DNA of 20,744 bases, from the NCBI GenBank assembly GCA_003557765.1, contig PWNO01000025.1, positions 1 through 20,744 of the forward strand, read 5' to 3'. The notes under the pieces are model-generated. The model ran no database searches. It saw only the letters and a program-made list of their open reading frames with translations, and was not told where the DNA came from. The position numbers and the translations under genes were made by a program. Origin of the DNA: Bacteroidales bacterium. Lineage in GTDB: Bacteria; Bacteroidota; Bacteroidia; Bacteroidales; UBA7960. Positions 8,431 to 16,356 of this stretch are shown here, one piece after another. Position 1 is the first letter of the stretch; every line of letters starts with the position of its first letter.

Positions 8431-9870
8431 TCACCTTATGTCTTTGAGGGAATAACCCAGGCGCAAAAGGCTTTCCGGTGCGAGAAGATCATCAAGTTGG
8501 GCGGTGTCGATAAGGCCAAGTGCCAAATTTGCTTCACGTATGTTGCAATTGTTTTCGTTCATGTGGGCAGCCAACTGCTCTGCATGACGATATCCCAGGT
8601 AGGGCATCAGGGCCGTTGTGATGGCCGGACTGCGCATCACCTTCTCCAACGACAGCGAGCTGTGCACTTCAAGTCCGTCGAACAGCAAATTTCCAATGCT
8701 CTTGTCTGCAGCCGTAAGCATTTCCAGACTGTCCAGCATCGCATGGCCAATAAGTGGTGTATATGCATTCAGGTCCAGGCATCCTTGGCCACAAAGCGAG
8801 GTAATCAGTTGATCATTGCTGTATACCTTGTGTGCAATGCTGATGACGTATTCCGGGATCACCGGGTTTACCTTTCCGGGCATCATGCTACTACCAGGTT
8901 GCCTTTTTGGGATCCTGACCTCAGATGCACCGGCGAAGTCTGATGCCAGCAGGCGAAGGTCTGATACGATCTTTTCAAGGTTTACCGCATGTGCTTTCAG
9001 GATGCCGTGTACCTCTACAAAGGCATCCAGGTTTTGCGTGGTGTCGGTGTGATTGTCGCTGCGTGTGATGGGAAGGTTAGTCAGCTGTTGCAGCTGATGC
9101 ACCACCTCCATCACATAGTAACGCGGCACAGCCAGGCCGCTGCCTGTAGCCCCTCCACCAAGGTTAACCACCTTGATGCGTTCAAAACATTTAGAGATCC
9201 GCCACCAGTCGCGGGCCAGGGCTTCATTATAGGCACTGAAAAGCATTCCATAAGAAGAGGGCAGGGCTTGTTGCATCTGGGTGTAAGCCATGCGCATGCT
9301 ATCGCGGTATTCTCCCTCAAGTTTTTCCACCCTGGCGCGCAGACTGTTGATGCCCTCTTCCAACAAATGCAGCTGCTGCATCACCGCAAGCTTTAAGGCG
9401 GTAGGTACCACATCATTGGTGCTTTGAAAGAGGTTAGCATGCCGATAAGGATCTATCACATCATAATCACCCGGAACATGCCCCATCCGGATCAGGGCCA
9501 CATTGGCCAGGATCTCATTCACATTCATATTGATAGAAGTCCCGGCACCCCCTTGCACAACCGGTACGATGAAATGGTCTATATATTTGCCGGAAGCCAT
9601 CTCTGCTGCCGCTTTCTCAAGTTGGTCAAACACTTCCATGCGCTCCATGCCGGCAGGAAGCTTCTCATCAGGAAACTTGCCATCAGCAGCCCGTTTAAAC
9701 GACAAGATGCATCGGTATGCAGCCTGCTTAACCAGGCCCATGGCCCGGTACCAGGCGGGATGAAATGGGTCGCGCCCAGGGAAGTTGCCGGCTGAACGGA
9801 TGGCATGTATACCGTATAAGGCATTATCCGGCACAGGAAGTTTACCCAAAAAGTCCTTTTCTTCTCTCAT
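8431..9870 (-). CDS. aspA: Aspartate ammonia-lyase (aspartase/fumarase superfamily)
   Basis: This 479-residue cytoplasmic enzyme is predicted to convert L-aspartate reversibly to fumarate and ammonia. The superfamily blocks are in order: NALYGIHAIR at 16-25, QGGAGTSINMNVNE at 106-119, STNDVVPTALKL at 150-161, and the signature loop GSSMMPGKVNP at 326-336 with its catalytic Ser. Length fits the family (about 470). An ATG at 9870 starts MREEKDFLG, the normal aspartase N-terminus; 34 residues of open frame further upstream look non-coding. The usual GRT[HQ]LQDA block is altered to AYTQMQQA near 195-202, so the substrate assignment is less sure than the superfamily. Aspartase-like genes also occur in [FeFe]-hydrogenase maturation clusters of anaerobes, but no hyd gene is visible here. 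It is divergent from hppA. Confidence 0.88.
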   Translation of the reverse strand: MREEKDFLGKLPVPDNALYGIHAIRSAGNFPGRDPFHPAWYRAMGLVKQAAYRCILSFKRAADGKFPDEKLPAGMERMEVFDQLEKAAAEMASGKYIDHFIVPVVQGGAGTSINMNVNEILANVALIRMGHVPGDYDVIDPYRHANLFQSTNDVVPTALKLAVMQQLHLLEEGINSLRARVEKLEGEYRDSMRMAYTQMQQALPSSYGMLFSAYNEALARDWWRISKCFERIKVVNLGGGATGSGLAVPRYYVMEVVHQLQQLTNLPITRSDNHTDTTQNLDAFVEVHGILKAHAVNLEKIVSDLRLLASDFAGASEVRIPKRQPGSSMMPGKVNPVIPEYVISIAHKVYSNDQLITSLCGQGCLDLNAYTPLIGHAMLDSLEMLTAADKSIGNLLFDGLEVHSSLSLEKVMRSPAITTALMPYLGYRHAEQLAAHMNENNCNIREANLALGLIDTAQLDDLLAPESLLRLGYSLKDIR

Positions 9871-9995
9871 AAATATGGTTTTGCGAAATAAAAATACACA
9901 TTTTGATCCTACGGATAAAAAAAGCAAAAACGCAGAAAGCGTTAACCCCAAAAAATCTTTTGATTGAAGCATGTATTACCGAGGTAAATAACACC

Positions 9996-10031
9996 GCGAG
10001 ATTAAACGGAATCATGGTGTTTTATCCTCGC
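9996..10031 (+). other. Imperfect hairpin in hppA upstream region
   Basis: GCGAGATTAAAC (9996-10007) pairs with 10019-10031, giving 11 base pairs with one bulge and one T-T mismatch around an 11-base loop. It lies in the 248-base divergent spacer, 88 bases before the hppA ATG. A competing 6-bp pairing, AACACC (9990-9995) with GGTGTT (10016-10021), overlaps it. The rest of the spacer is AT-rich and I see no clear promoter consensus. Confidence 0.4.
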
Positions 10032-10118
10032 ATACACGCCTTACTAAACTTTTTTATCAAAACATTGTTTCTTTAAACAAATAACCATTTCGCTACTAAT
10101 AAACCAAGAAAACGTTCT

Positions 10119-12308
10119 ATGGACAATTTTTACCTGTATCTCATTCCCGTGATCGGCATCATTGCCATATTCTTCACGTACACGCGTGTGCTGTGGATCA
10201 GGAAACAGCCCAAGGGGACCGACAAGATGAAACGCATCGCTGGTTACATTGCCGACGGTGCCATGGCATTCATCAAGGCAGAGTACAAGATCCTGTCAAT
10301 CTTTGTGCTCTCCATCGCTATCCTGCTGGCCCTCACCACAGGCACTGAAACAACCCATCCGCTCGTGGCCCTTTCTTTTGTGATTGGTGCGCTAAGCAGC
10401 GGACTTGCAGGATTCATCGGCTTGCGCATCGCCACCAAGGCCAATGTGCGCACTACACATGCCGCCCGTACCGGCCTTAACCCGGCACTGCGCATCGCAT
10501 TTGCCGGTGGCAGTGTGATGGGGTTATCAGTCGTTGGTCTGGGTATTTTGGGGCTCAGTCTGCTGTTCATCATCTATGCCCATGCCTTCGGCGTAGAAAC
10601 AGTAGCGAGCGTGGACCGGGTGCTGACCATCGTAACAGGTTACTCATTTGGTGCTTCTTCCATTGCCCTTTTTGCCCGTGTGGGTGGCGGTATTTTTACA
10701 AAAGCTGCCGATGTAGGTGGTGACCTGGTAGGTAAGGTGGAGTCGGGCATCCCTGAAGACCATCCACTTAACCCGGCCGCAGTCGCAGACAACGTGGGTG
10801 ACAATGTGGGCGACGTAGCGGGCATGGGTGCCGACCTTTTTGAATCCTATGTAGGCAGTATGATCGCAGCCATGGTCCTCGGTGCTACTTTTATGACTGC
10901 AACATATACCGATGCATTTAATGGCCTCTCACCGGTAGTCCTGCCTTTGTTCCTGGCAGGCGCAGGCATTATCGCTTCCATTATTGGTACCTTCTTCGTT
11001 CGCGTTAAAGAAGGTGGTAACCCGCAAAATGCGCTTAACGCCGGTCAGCTTACCTCTTCACTGATCATGGTGATTTTCGCCTACCTGCTGATCACCAACA
11101 TCCTGCCGGCCACCCTGACTTATACCGATATGCTCTATGGTGGCGTGGAAAGAACCATCACCGCCAATAACATATTTTTCTCATCTATGATCGGCCTGGT
11201 TGCCGGACTGATTATTGGCTATTCAACTGAATTTTTTACCGGCACCAATTATCTGCCGGTAAAGATCATCGCACACCAGTCTACCTCCGGATCCGCTACC
11301 AATATCATTTCCGGACTCGGAATCGGGATGCTTTCCACCATTGTGCCCATTTTTACCATCGCCATTGCCATCATGGCCGTTTTTCACCTTGGTGGGTTAT
11401 ATGGTATAGACATCGCCGCGGTGGGCATGTTGTCCAACCTGGGTATACAGCTTTCTGTTGATGCCTACGGGCCTGTTTCTGATAATGCCGGTGGGATCGC
11501 AGAGATGTCGGAGCTGGATCCGGAAGTCCGTGAGCGCACAGACAAACTCGATGCTGTTGGGAATACCACTGCAGCCATTGGTAAAGGCTTTGCCATTGGT
11601 TCGGCCGCATTAACCGCCTTGGCGCTTTTTGGTGCCTATATGACAGCTGCCAATATCACAAGTATCGATGTCTCGCAGCCATTTGTGATTGCATCGGTCT
11701 TTGTTGGGGCACTTCTGCCTTATGTGTTTTCTGCCCTCACTATCCGCGCGGTGAGCGAAGCAGCACAGGACATGATCGAAGAGGTGCGCGACCAGTTTAA
11801 CAGGATTGAACCCCTGAAAAAGGCCTTGGAAGTCATGAGAAAAAACCAGAACAAGCCAACCAAAGAATGGAGTAAGGAGGATCATGACATCATGGATGCC
11901 GCAGATGGCACTCCGGATTATGCCAGTTGTGTCACAATATCCACACGTGCTGCGCTCAGGCAGATGATCCTGCCGGGTGTCATTGCCGTAGCCGTGCCCG
12001 TGCTGACCGGCTTCCTGCTCGGCCCCGAAGCGCTTGGTGGCCTGTTGGCCGGCGTAACCGTATCCGGTGTGCTGCTTGCCATCCTGCAGTCCAACGCAGG
12101 AGGTTCCTGGGACAATGCCAAGAAGCTCATCGAAAAGGGCATCACCCATAACGGCAAAGAATATGGCAAAGGCACCGAAGCACACAACGCCTCCATCGTA
12201 GGCGATACCGTGGGTGACCCGCTTAAGGACACCAGCGGTCCTTCCCTCAACATCCTGCTTAAGCTGGTTGCAATTGTGGCCCTTGTGCTGGCGGGAGCGA
12301 TATTCTGA
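10119..12308 (+). CDS. hppA: Membrane-bound ion-translocating pyrophosphatase, K+-dependent type
   Basis: This 729-residue polytopic inner-membrane pump hydrolyses pyrophosphate to drive H+ and/or Na+ across the membrane. Many hydrophobic segments fit the 15-17 helix fold. The PPi-binding loop is visible as [19 protein letters not shown] (198-216), followed by [21 protein letters not shown] (224-244). Other conserved blocks are [14 protein letters not shown] (369-382), [16 protein letters not shown] (448-463) and, near the C-terminus, [15 protein letters not shown]. The motif [10 protein letters not shown] (481-490) has Ala and Gly at the positions that are Lys and Thr in K+-independent enzymes, so K+ should be required. 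I cannot decide between H+, Na+ and dual transport from the sequence alone. It is followed by a terminator-like repeat and then a dihydrouridine synthase gene. The NhaC antiporter two genes on fits a shared ion economy. Confidence 0.96.
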   Translation: MDNFYLYLIPVIGIIAIFFTYTRVLWIRKQPKGTDKMKRIAGYIADGAMAFIKAEYKILSIFVLSIAILLALTTGTETTHPLVALSFVIGALSSGLAGFIGLRIATKANVRTTHAARTGLNPALRIAFAGGSVMGLSVVGLGILGLSLLFIIYAHAFGVETVASVDRVLTIVTGYSFGASSIALFARVGGGIFTKAADVGGDLVGKVESGIPEDHPLNPAAVADNVGDNVGDVAGMGADLFESYVGSMIAAMVLGATFMTATYTDAFNGLSPVVLPLFLAGAGIIASIIGTFFVRVKEGGNPQNALNAGQLTSSLIMVIFAYLLITNILPATLTYTDMLYGGVERTITANNIFFSSMIGLVAGLIIGYSTEFFTGTNYLPVKIIAHQSTSGSATNIISGLGIGMLSTIVPIFTIAIAIMAVFHLGGLYGIDIAAVGMLSNLGIQLSVDAYGPVSDNAGGIAEMSELDPEVRERTDKLDAVGNTTAAIGKGFAIGSAALTALALFGAYMTAANITSIDVSQPFVIASVFVGALLPYVFSALTIRAVSEAAQDMIEEVRDQFNRIEPLKKALEVMRKNQNKPTKEWSKEDHDIMDAADGTPDYASCVTISTRAALRQMILPGVIAVAVPVLTGFLLGPEALGGLLAGVTVSGVLLAILQSNAGGSWDNAKKLIEKGITHNGKEYGKGTEAHNASIVGDTVGDPLKDTSGPSLNILLKLVAIVALVLAGAIF

Positions 12309-12336
12309 TTTGATATTCAATTGATTTCAACAAGAG

Positions 12337-12385
12337 TTTGAGGTTTGAGGTTAGCCGAGGCAACTTTAAACCTCAAGCTTTTTTT
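12337..12385 (+). terminator. Rho-independent terminator of hppA built from a TTGAGGT repeat
   Basis: TTGAGGTTT (12338-12346) and AAACCTCAA (12368-12376) form a 9-bp stem, followed after GC by seven T residues (12379-12385). It begins 28 bases after the hppA stop. The left side carries two TTGAGGT units in tandem, and its first 16 bases (12338-12353) recur exactly at 15005-15020. The next gene starts only 16 bases after the T-run. Confidence 0.6.
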
Positions 12386-12401
12386 GTATTATCTTTAACG
12401 C

Positions 12402-13406
12402 ATGGCCCACACCCTATCCCTGGCCCCGTTCAGGGGGATCACCAACAAGCATTACCGCCATGCGCTGCATAAACACATTGGTGGTTACGATCGCTATTAT
12501 GCACCTTTCATCACCGGTTGCGGACACCAGCATATTCATCCGTCTAAACTGGCTGACCTGTTGCCACCTGACGACATGCAGGCCATCACCATTCCGCAGA
12601 TCATCAGCAACGACGCCAGGGAGATCATCGCCCTGGCCATTGCGCTATTCGAATCTGGCTACCAGCATCTGAATTGGAACCTGGGATGCCCCTTCAGACG
12701 CATCACACATAAAAAACGAGGGAGCGGCCTTCTTCCCTACCCCCATGACATCGCACGCATCCTCGAAGTAATCTTTCAGGCGGATGTTTTTGCCAGTGGG
12801 AAGATCAAGCTGTCCATAAAAACCCGAACCGGCTACTATGATCCTCAAGAGATCAGGGATTGCCTGCCCATTTTCAATGCCTTTCCCATTGATCACCTCA
12901 TCCTGCATCCCCGTACTGGCAAGCAACTGTATAGTGGCCAGGCAGACGCACTGCATTTTGCCCTTATCCTTGAACATGTAAATCACCCGGCAGTTTATAA
13001 TGGCGACATCCACAACAAGGTTTCTTTCGGAACAATACTCGACCGCTACCCACAGCAGCGAAGCTGGATGCTCGGACGCGGGGCATTGATCAATCCCTTC
13101 CTGGCTCATGAAATACGGGGAGTGCATCTCAGGGAAGAAGAAAAACGGACCAGGCTTGCCGCCTTCCATCAAAGCCTTTGGCATTACGCGCAGGAGAATA
13201 TCCCCGGTGAGGCCAGGCAAACCGGCTGGATGAAGGCGGTCTGGCATTATCTGTCAGGGATTTTCACCGACAGCCAGCACGTTTTCACTGCGATTAAAAA
13301 GGCAAAAACCAAAGCACAGTATACCGCAGCTGCAGCGCAAGCCTTTCAGCAGCCATTGGCTACAGAAGGGGAAATCTCCGTTCATTTTCATCGATTATGC
13401 CAGTAA
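12402..13406 (+). CDS. tRNA-dihydrouridine synthase
   Basis: A 334-residue FMN- and NADPH-dependent enzyme that should reduce specific uridines in tRNA. The N-terminus LAPFRGITN is the usual flavin-binding start (family LAPMxGxTN). The active-site Cys is Cys96 in NWNLGCPFRRITHKKRG, followed by a GSGLL segment. The flavin-contact motifs are IKTRTGY (139-145), HPRTGKQLYSG (169-179), YNGDI (199-203) and GRGALINPFL (225-234). The C-terminal helical domain ends in a stretch similar to DusC-type proteins. Which of the Dus subgroups it belongs to, and hence which tRNA position it modifies, I cannot say. Its ATG lies close behind the hppA terminator, which leaves little room for a promoter; it may depend on readthrough or on a nearly leaderless transcript. 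NhaC follows 66 bases later. Confidence 0.9.
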   Translation: MAHTLSLAPFRGITNKHYRHALHKHIGGYDRYYAPFITGCGHQHIHPSKLADLLPPDDMQAITIPQIISNDAREIIALAIALFESGYQHLNWNLGCPFRRITHKKRGSGLLPYPHDIARILEVIFQADVFASGKIKLSIKTRTGYYDPQEIRDCLPIFNAFPIDHLILHPRTGKQLYSGQADALHFALILEHVNHPAVYNGDIHNKVSFGTILDRYPQQRSWMLGRGALINPFLAHEIRGVHLREEEKRTRLAAFHQSLWHYAQENIPGEARQTGWMKAVWHYLSGIFTDSQHVFTAIKKAKTKAQYTAAAAQAFQQPLATEGEISVHFHRLCQ

Positions 13407-13472
13407 ATAGGTTTGCTCATGTAAAAAAAATCTGCTTATTTTACAGTCTAATCCAAAACATCCTGTTACTCC

Positions 13473-14954
13473 ATGTCGAAACCCCATAGGCGTCCCAAGC
13501 TCTTCGAGGCACTGATCCCGGTTATTTTCCTCACCGCCCTGATATCCATCAATGTGTTTATTTTTGGTGATGATGCCCTGGCCGGCTCGAACCAGATCGT
13601 CCTCATCCTTTCGGCAGCGGTGGCGGCCATCGTGGCCATCCGCACGGGACACCGCTGGGAAACCTTGCACAAGGGCATTGTGAAAGCCATCGGTTCAGCC
13701 ATGTCGGCCATCCTGATCCTGTTTCTGATCGGTTCGTTGGCAGGCACGTGGTTGCTTAGCGGCATTGTGCCATCGATGATTTATTACGGCCTGCAGATAT
13801 TGAACCCCACCATCTTCCTGGTGGCTGCCTGTGTCGTAAGCGCGATCGTGTCGCTTGCCACCGGGAGCTCTTGGAGTACCGTGGCCACACTGGGCGTAGC
13901 GCTGCTTGGCATTGGGAGAACACTAGGCATCCCTGAGGGCGTCATAGGTGGAGCCATCATCTCCGGCGCCTATTTTGGCGATAAAATGTCACCTCTTTCC
14001 GACACCACCAACCTGGCCCCTGCAATGGCCGGCACCGACCTGTTCACCCATATCCGCTATATGGCCTGGACCACTGTACCTTCCATCTCCATCGCACTCA
14101 TCATCTTCATGATCATTGGGCTTACACGCTCCCAGGATGGTGCGATCAACGACATTGAACCCGTGCTTAGCGCCATTGACGGTTCATTCCGCATCACGCC
14201 CGTGCTGTTCCTGGTGCCTGCGCTGGTTATCACCCTCATCGTAAGAAAAGTACCAGCCTTGCCCGCCCTGCTGGCCGGCACCCTGGCCGGGGCATTGTTT
14301 GCCCTGGTCTTTCAGCCACATATCATTTATGAGGTGAGCGGTATGGATGATTACTTTGCACGAGCAGCTTATGTGGACGTGATGCAAGCGATGTATACCG
14401 ACATCGCCGTGGTGACCGACCATGAAATGGTCAACAGCCTGCTGACGACAGGTGGTATGAGCGGTATGCTCAATACCGTCTGGCTGATCATCTGCGCCAT
14501 GATCTTTGGTGGTATCATGGAATCGAGCGGCCTCCTGCAGCGCATCACACAATCCGTGATCAAACTGGCGCACAATACCGGTTCGCTCGTAGCTTCCACG
14601 GCAGGCACCTGCATGTTTTTCAACGTCACTGCCAGCGACCAGTACCTCGCCATCGTGGTGCCCGGAAGGATGTTTGCTGACACCTTCAAAAAGCGGGGAC
14701 TCACACCCCAAAACCTGAGCCGTACCCTTGAAGACAGTGGCACGGTGACCTCTGTGCTGGTGCCATGGAATACCTGCGGTGCTACCCAGTCAGCCGTGCT
14801 GGGGGTACCTACCGTGGCTTTCCTGCCCTACGCCTTCTTTAACCTGATCAGCCCCTTCATGACCATCCTCTTCGCATACCTGAACATCAAAATCTCACGT
14901 TTTACCAAAAAGGAACTGGCCGTAGCAAAGTCTGAAGAGGAAGCGGAATCCTGA
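13473..14954 (+). CDS. nhaC: Na+/H+ antiporter, NhaC family
   Basis: This 493-residue inner-membrane protein has about 11 or 12 hydrophobic segments and should exchange Na+ for H+ to hold internal Na+ and pH. The strongest evidence is the family block GAYFGDKMSPLSDTTNLAPA at residues 165-184. A second conserved region is NVTASDQYLAIVVPGRMF, and a third reads LEDSGTVTSVLVPWNTCGA, both in the C-terminal half as in other NhaC proteins. The N-terminal hydrophobic stretch begins at about residue 11 (FEALIPVIFLTALI). The family also includes lactate/malate exchangers such as MleN, so the substrate could differ. It follows the dihydrouridine synthase gene after 66 bases and may be cotranscribed. A repeat-derived inverted repeat follows it. 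Confidence 0.92.
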   Translation: MSKPHRRPKLFEALIPVIFLTALISINVFIFGDDALAGSNQIVLILSAAVAAIVAIRTGHRWETLHKGIVKAIGSAMSAILILFLIGSLAGTWLLSGIVPSMIYYGLQILNPTIFLVAACVVSAIVSLATGSSWSTVATLGVALLGIGRTLGIPEGVIGGAIISGAYFGDKMSPLSDTTNLAPAMAGTDLFTHIRYMAWTTVPSISIALIIFMIIGLTRSQDGAINDIEPVLSAIDGSFRITPVLFLVPALVITLIVRKVPALPALLAGTLAGALFALVFQPHIIYEVSGMDDYFARAAYVDVMQAMYTDIAVVTDHEMVNSLLTTGGMSGMLNTVWLIICAMIFGGIMESSGLLQRITQSVIKLAHNTGSLVASTAGTCMFFNVTASDQYLAIVVPGRMFADTFKKRGLTPQNLSRTLEDSGTVTSVLVPWNTCGATQSAVLGVPTVAFLPYAFFNLISPFMTILFAYLNIKISRFTKKELAVAKSEEEAES

Positions 14955-14997
14955 TTATAAGCAGAGATTATGGAGCGTTGTAGATACCAGGATTGGT

Positions 14998-15094
14998 TTG
15001 AGGCTTGAGGTTTGAGGTTAAGATATCCACAAATTAACACAAATAGTTTTCACAGATGTACACAAATGCCTCTGGCAACCTCAAACTTCAAACC
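14998..15094 (+). repeat. Inverted repeat made of TTGAGGT heptamers, 3' of nhaC
   Basis: Three TTGAGG units spaced 7 bp apart start at 14998, 15005 and 15012. The left arm 15002-15019 can pair with 15077-15094 over 18 bases with 2 mismatches, across a 57-base loop. The loop (15027-15067) has its own degenerate CACAAAT repeats spaced 10-13 bases. The left arm shares a 16-base exact match with the hppA terminator region, so this is a second copy of the same element. No T-run follows, so it may not terminate efficiently. Confidence 0.65.
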
Positions 15095-15130
15095 GCTTCG
15101 CCCAGGCACAATACGTTGTATACCCTGACA

Positions 15131-15202
15131 TTTGGACCTTTTGACCTTTCGACTTTTAGACATTTTGTCCTTTCGTCCTTTTGTCTTTTTGTCCTTTTAT
15201 AT
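15131..15202. repeat. Nine-unit octamer tandem array upstream of the GT4 gene
   Basis: Seventy-two bases divide into nine 8-bp units with no slip in register, following TTTNGACC in the first four units and TTTNGTCC in the next four, with a decayed last unit. Examples are TTTTGACC at 15139 and TTTTGTCC at 15163 and 15187. It ends 14 bases before the glycosyltransferase ATG and so probably lies in that gene's promoter or leader. Confidence 0.7.
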
Positions 15203-15216
15203 CACATCTGTAAATC

Positions 15217-16356
15217 ATGAAAAAAGTACACCTCTCCGTCACCAACGACCTGTATACCGATCAGCGTGTTCTAAAAATGGCCCACACGCTGCATCAGATG
15301 GGTTTCGCGGTTTACTTGTTCGGTGTAAAGCGGAAGGACAGCAAGACATTTTCCCCGGATTATGCGCACATCAGGCGTATCCCACTGATTTTTCATAAAA
15401 AATTCCTGTTTTACGCCGAATACAACTTCAAGCTTTTCTTTCACCTGCTGTTCCGGAAATACGACGTGCTGGTCAGCAACGACCTGGATACCTTGCTGCC
15501 TAATCACTTGGTGTCGCGACTCAAAAGGAAGCCGTTGGTATATGATGCCCACGAATATTTTACCGGCACCCCGGAGGTGATATCACGTCCTTCGGTCTGG
15601 AAGGTCTGGAAAAGACTTGAAAGATGGCTTTTCCCGCGTCAACGTAAGATCATTACGGTTAACGATTCCCTTGCGCGCCTTTATGCAGAAGAATATGATA
15701 AAACCCTGCACGTGGTCAGGAATCTGCCCAGGTATCGCCAGCCAGAAGCTGCACTGCCAGCCGAAGAGCTGAGTATACCGCCTCACAGGGACATCATCCT
15801 GCTGCAGGGCACCGGCATCAATATCGACCGGGGCGCTGAGGAGCTCGTGAAGGCCATGCGTCCCGAACACGGCTTAAAGGGCGTGTTGCTGCTCATCATC
15901 GGCTCGGGGGATGTCATTCCCAAACTTCAGGAGATGGTGACACACCATCAGCTGAAAGACCGGGTATGGTTCCTGGGAAAGATGGCACCCGAAGAATTGC
16001 GGGAGTACACCAAACACGCGAAGATAGGGGTATCCCTGGATAAGGATACCAACGTAAACTACCGCTACAGTTTGCCCAACAAAATATTTGACTATATGAT
16101 GGCCGGCGTACCCCAATTGGTATCCCGGCTGCCGGAGCTTGAAAAGATCGTCAGCACCTACCAAACCGGGATGATTGCTGACAATCATGATCCACAGCAT
16201 ATTGCGGATTGCATCCAGGAGATGCTCTCCGACAAGGAACGCATGAAAAGCTGGCAGCAAAACGCCTTGGAAGCCGCGAAAGATCTTTGCTGGGAAAAAG
16301 AAGAGCAGACAATAATAGAAATCTATCAGGAATTCTTGTCTGATTCCACTGCATAG
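15217..16356 (+). CDS. Glycosyltransferase family 4 protein
   Basis: This 379-residue GT-B-fold enzyme is expected to transfer a sugar from a nucleotide donor, probably onto a surface polysaccharide or lipid at the cytoplasmic face. The N-terminal half starts with VTNDLYTDQRVLKMA (8-22), a start common in Bacteroidota GT4 proteins. It also has SNDLDTLLPN (87-96) and DAHEYFTG (110-117). The C-terminal donor domain begins with ILLQGTGINIDRGAEELVKA (194-213), then LLIIGSGDVIPKL and VWFLGKM. The canonical EX7E donor motif is replaced by YRYSLPNKIFDYMMAG (282-297), with Asp at the second Glu position. LPELEKIV (305-312) follows. Donor and acceptor are unknown. No other polysaccharide gene is adjacent. 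Its last 31 bases overlap the convergent ftsE-like gene. Confidence 0.9.
   Translation: MKKVHLSVTNDLYTDQRVLKMAHTLHQMGFAVYLFGVKRKDSKTFSPDYAHIRRIPLIFHKKFLFYAEYNFKLFFHLLFRKYDVLVSNDLDTLLPNHLVSRLKRKPLVYDAHEYFTGTPEVISRPSVWKVWKRLERWLFPRQRKIITVNDSLARLYAEEYDKTLHVVRNLPRYRQPEAALPAEELSIPPHRDIILLQGTGINIDRGAEELVKAMRPEHGLKGVLLLIIGSGDVIPKLQEMVTHHQLKDRVWFLGKMAPEELREYTKHAKIGVSLDKDTNVNYRYSLPNKIFDYMMAGVPQLVSRLPELEKIVSTYQTGMIADNHDPQHIADCIQEMLSDKERMKSWQQNALEAAKDLCWEKEEQTIIEIYQEFLSDSTA

Noticed and set aside
11610..12320. 236-codon minus-strand open frame opposite hppA
   Set aside because: Antisense to conserved HppA coding sequence; rich in Cys and His as expected for a shadow frame.
12645..13247. 200-codon minus-strand open frame opposite the dihydrouridine synthase gene
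   Set aside because: Antisense to a gene with complete Dus motifs; no independent evidence.
13420..13445. TGTAAAA/TTTTACA stem after the dihydrouridine synthase stop as a terminator
   Set aside because: Almost all A-T pairs, with no T-run after it; too weak to call.
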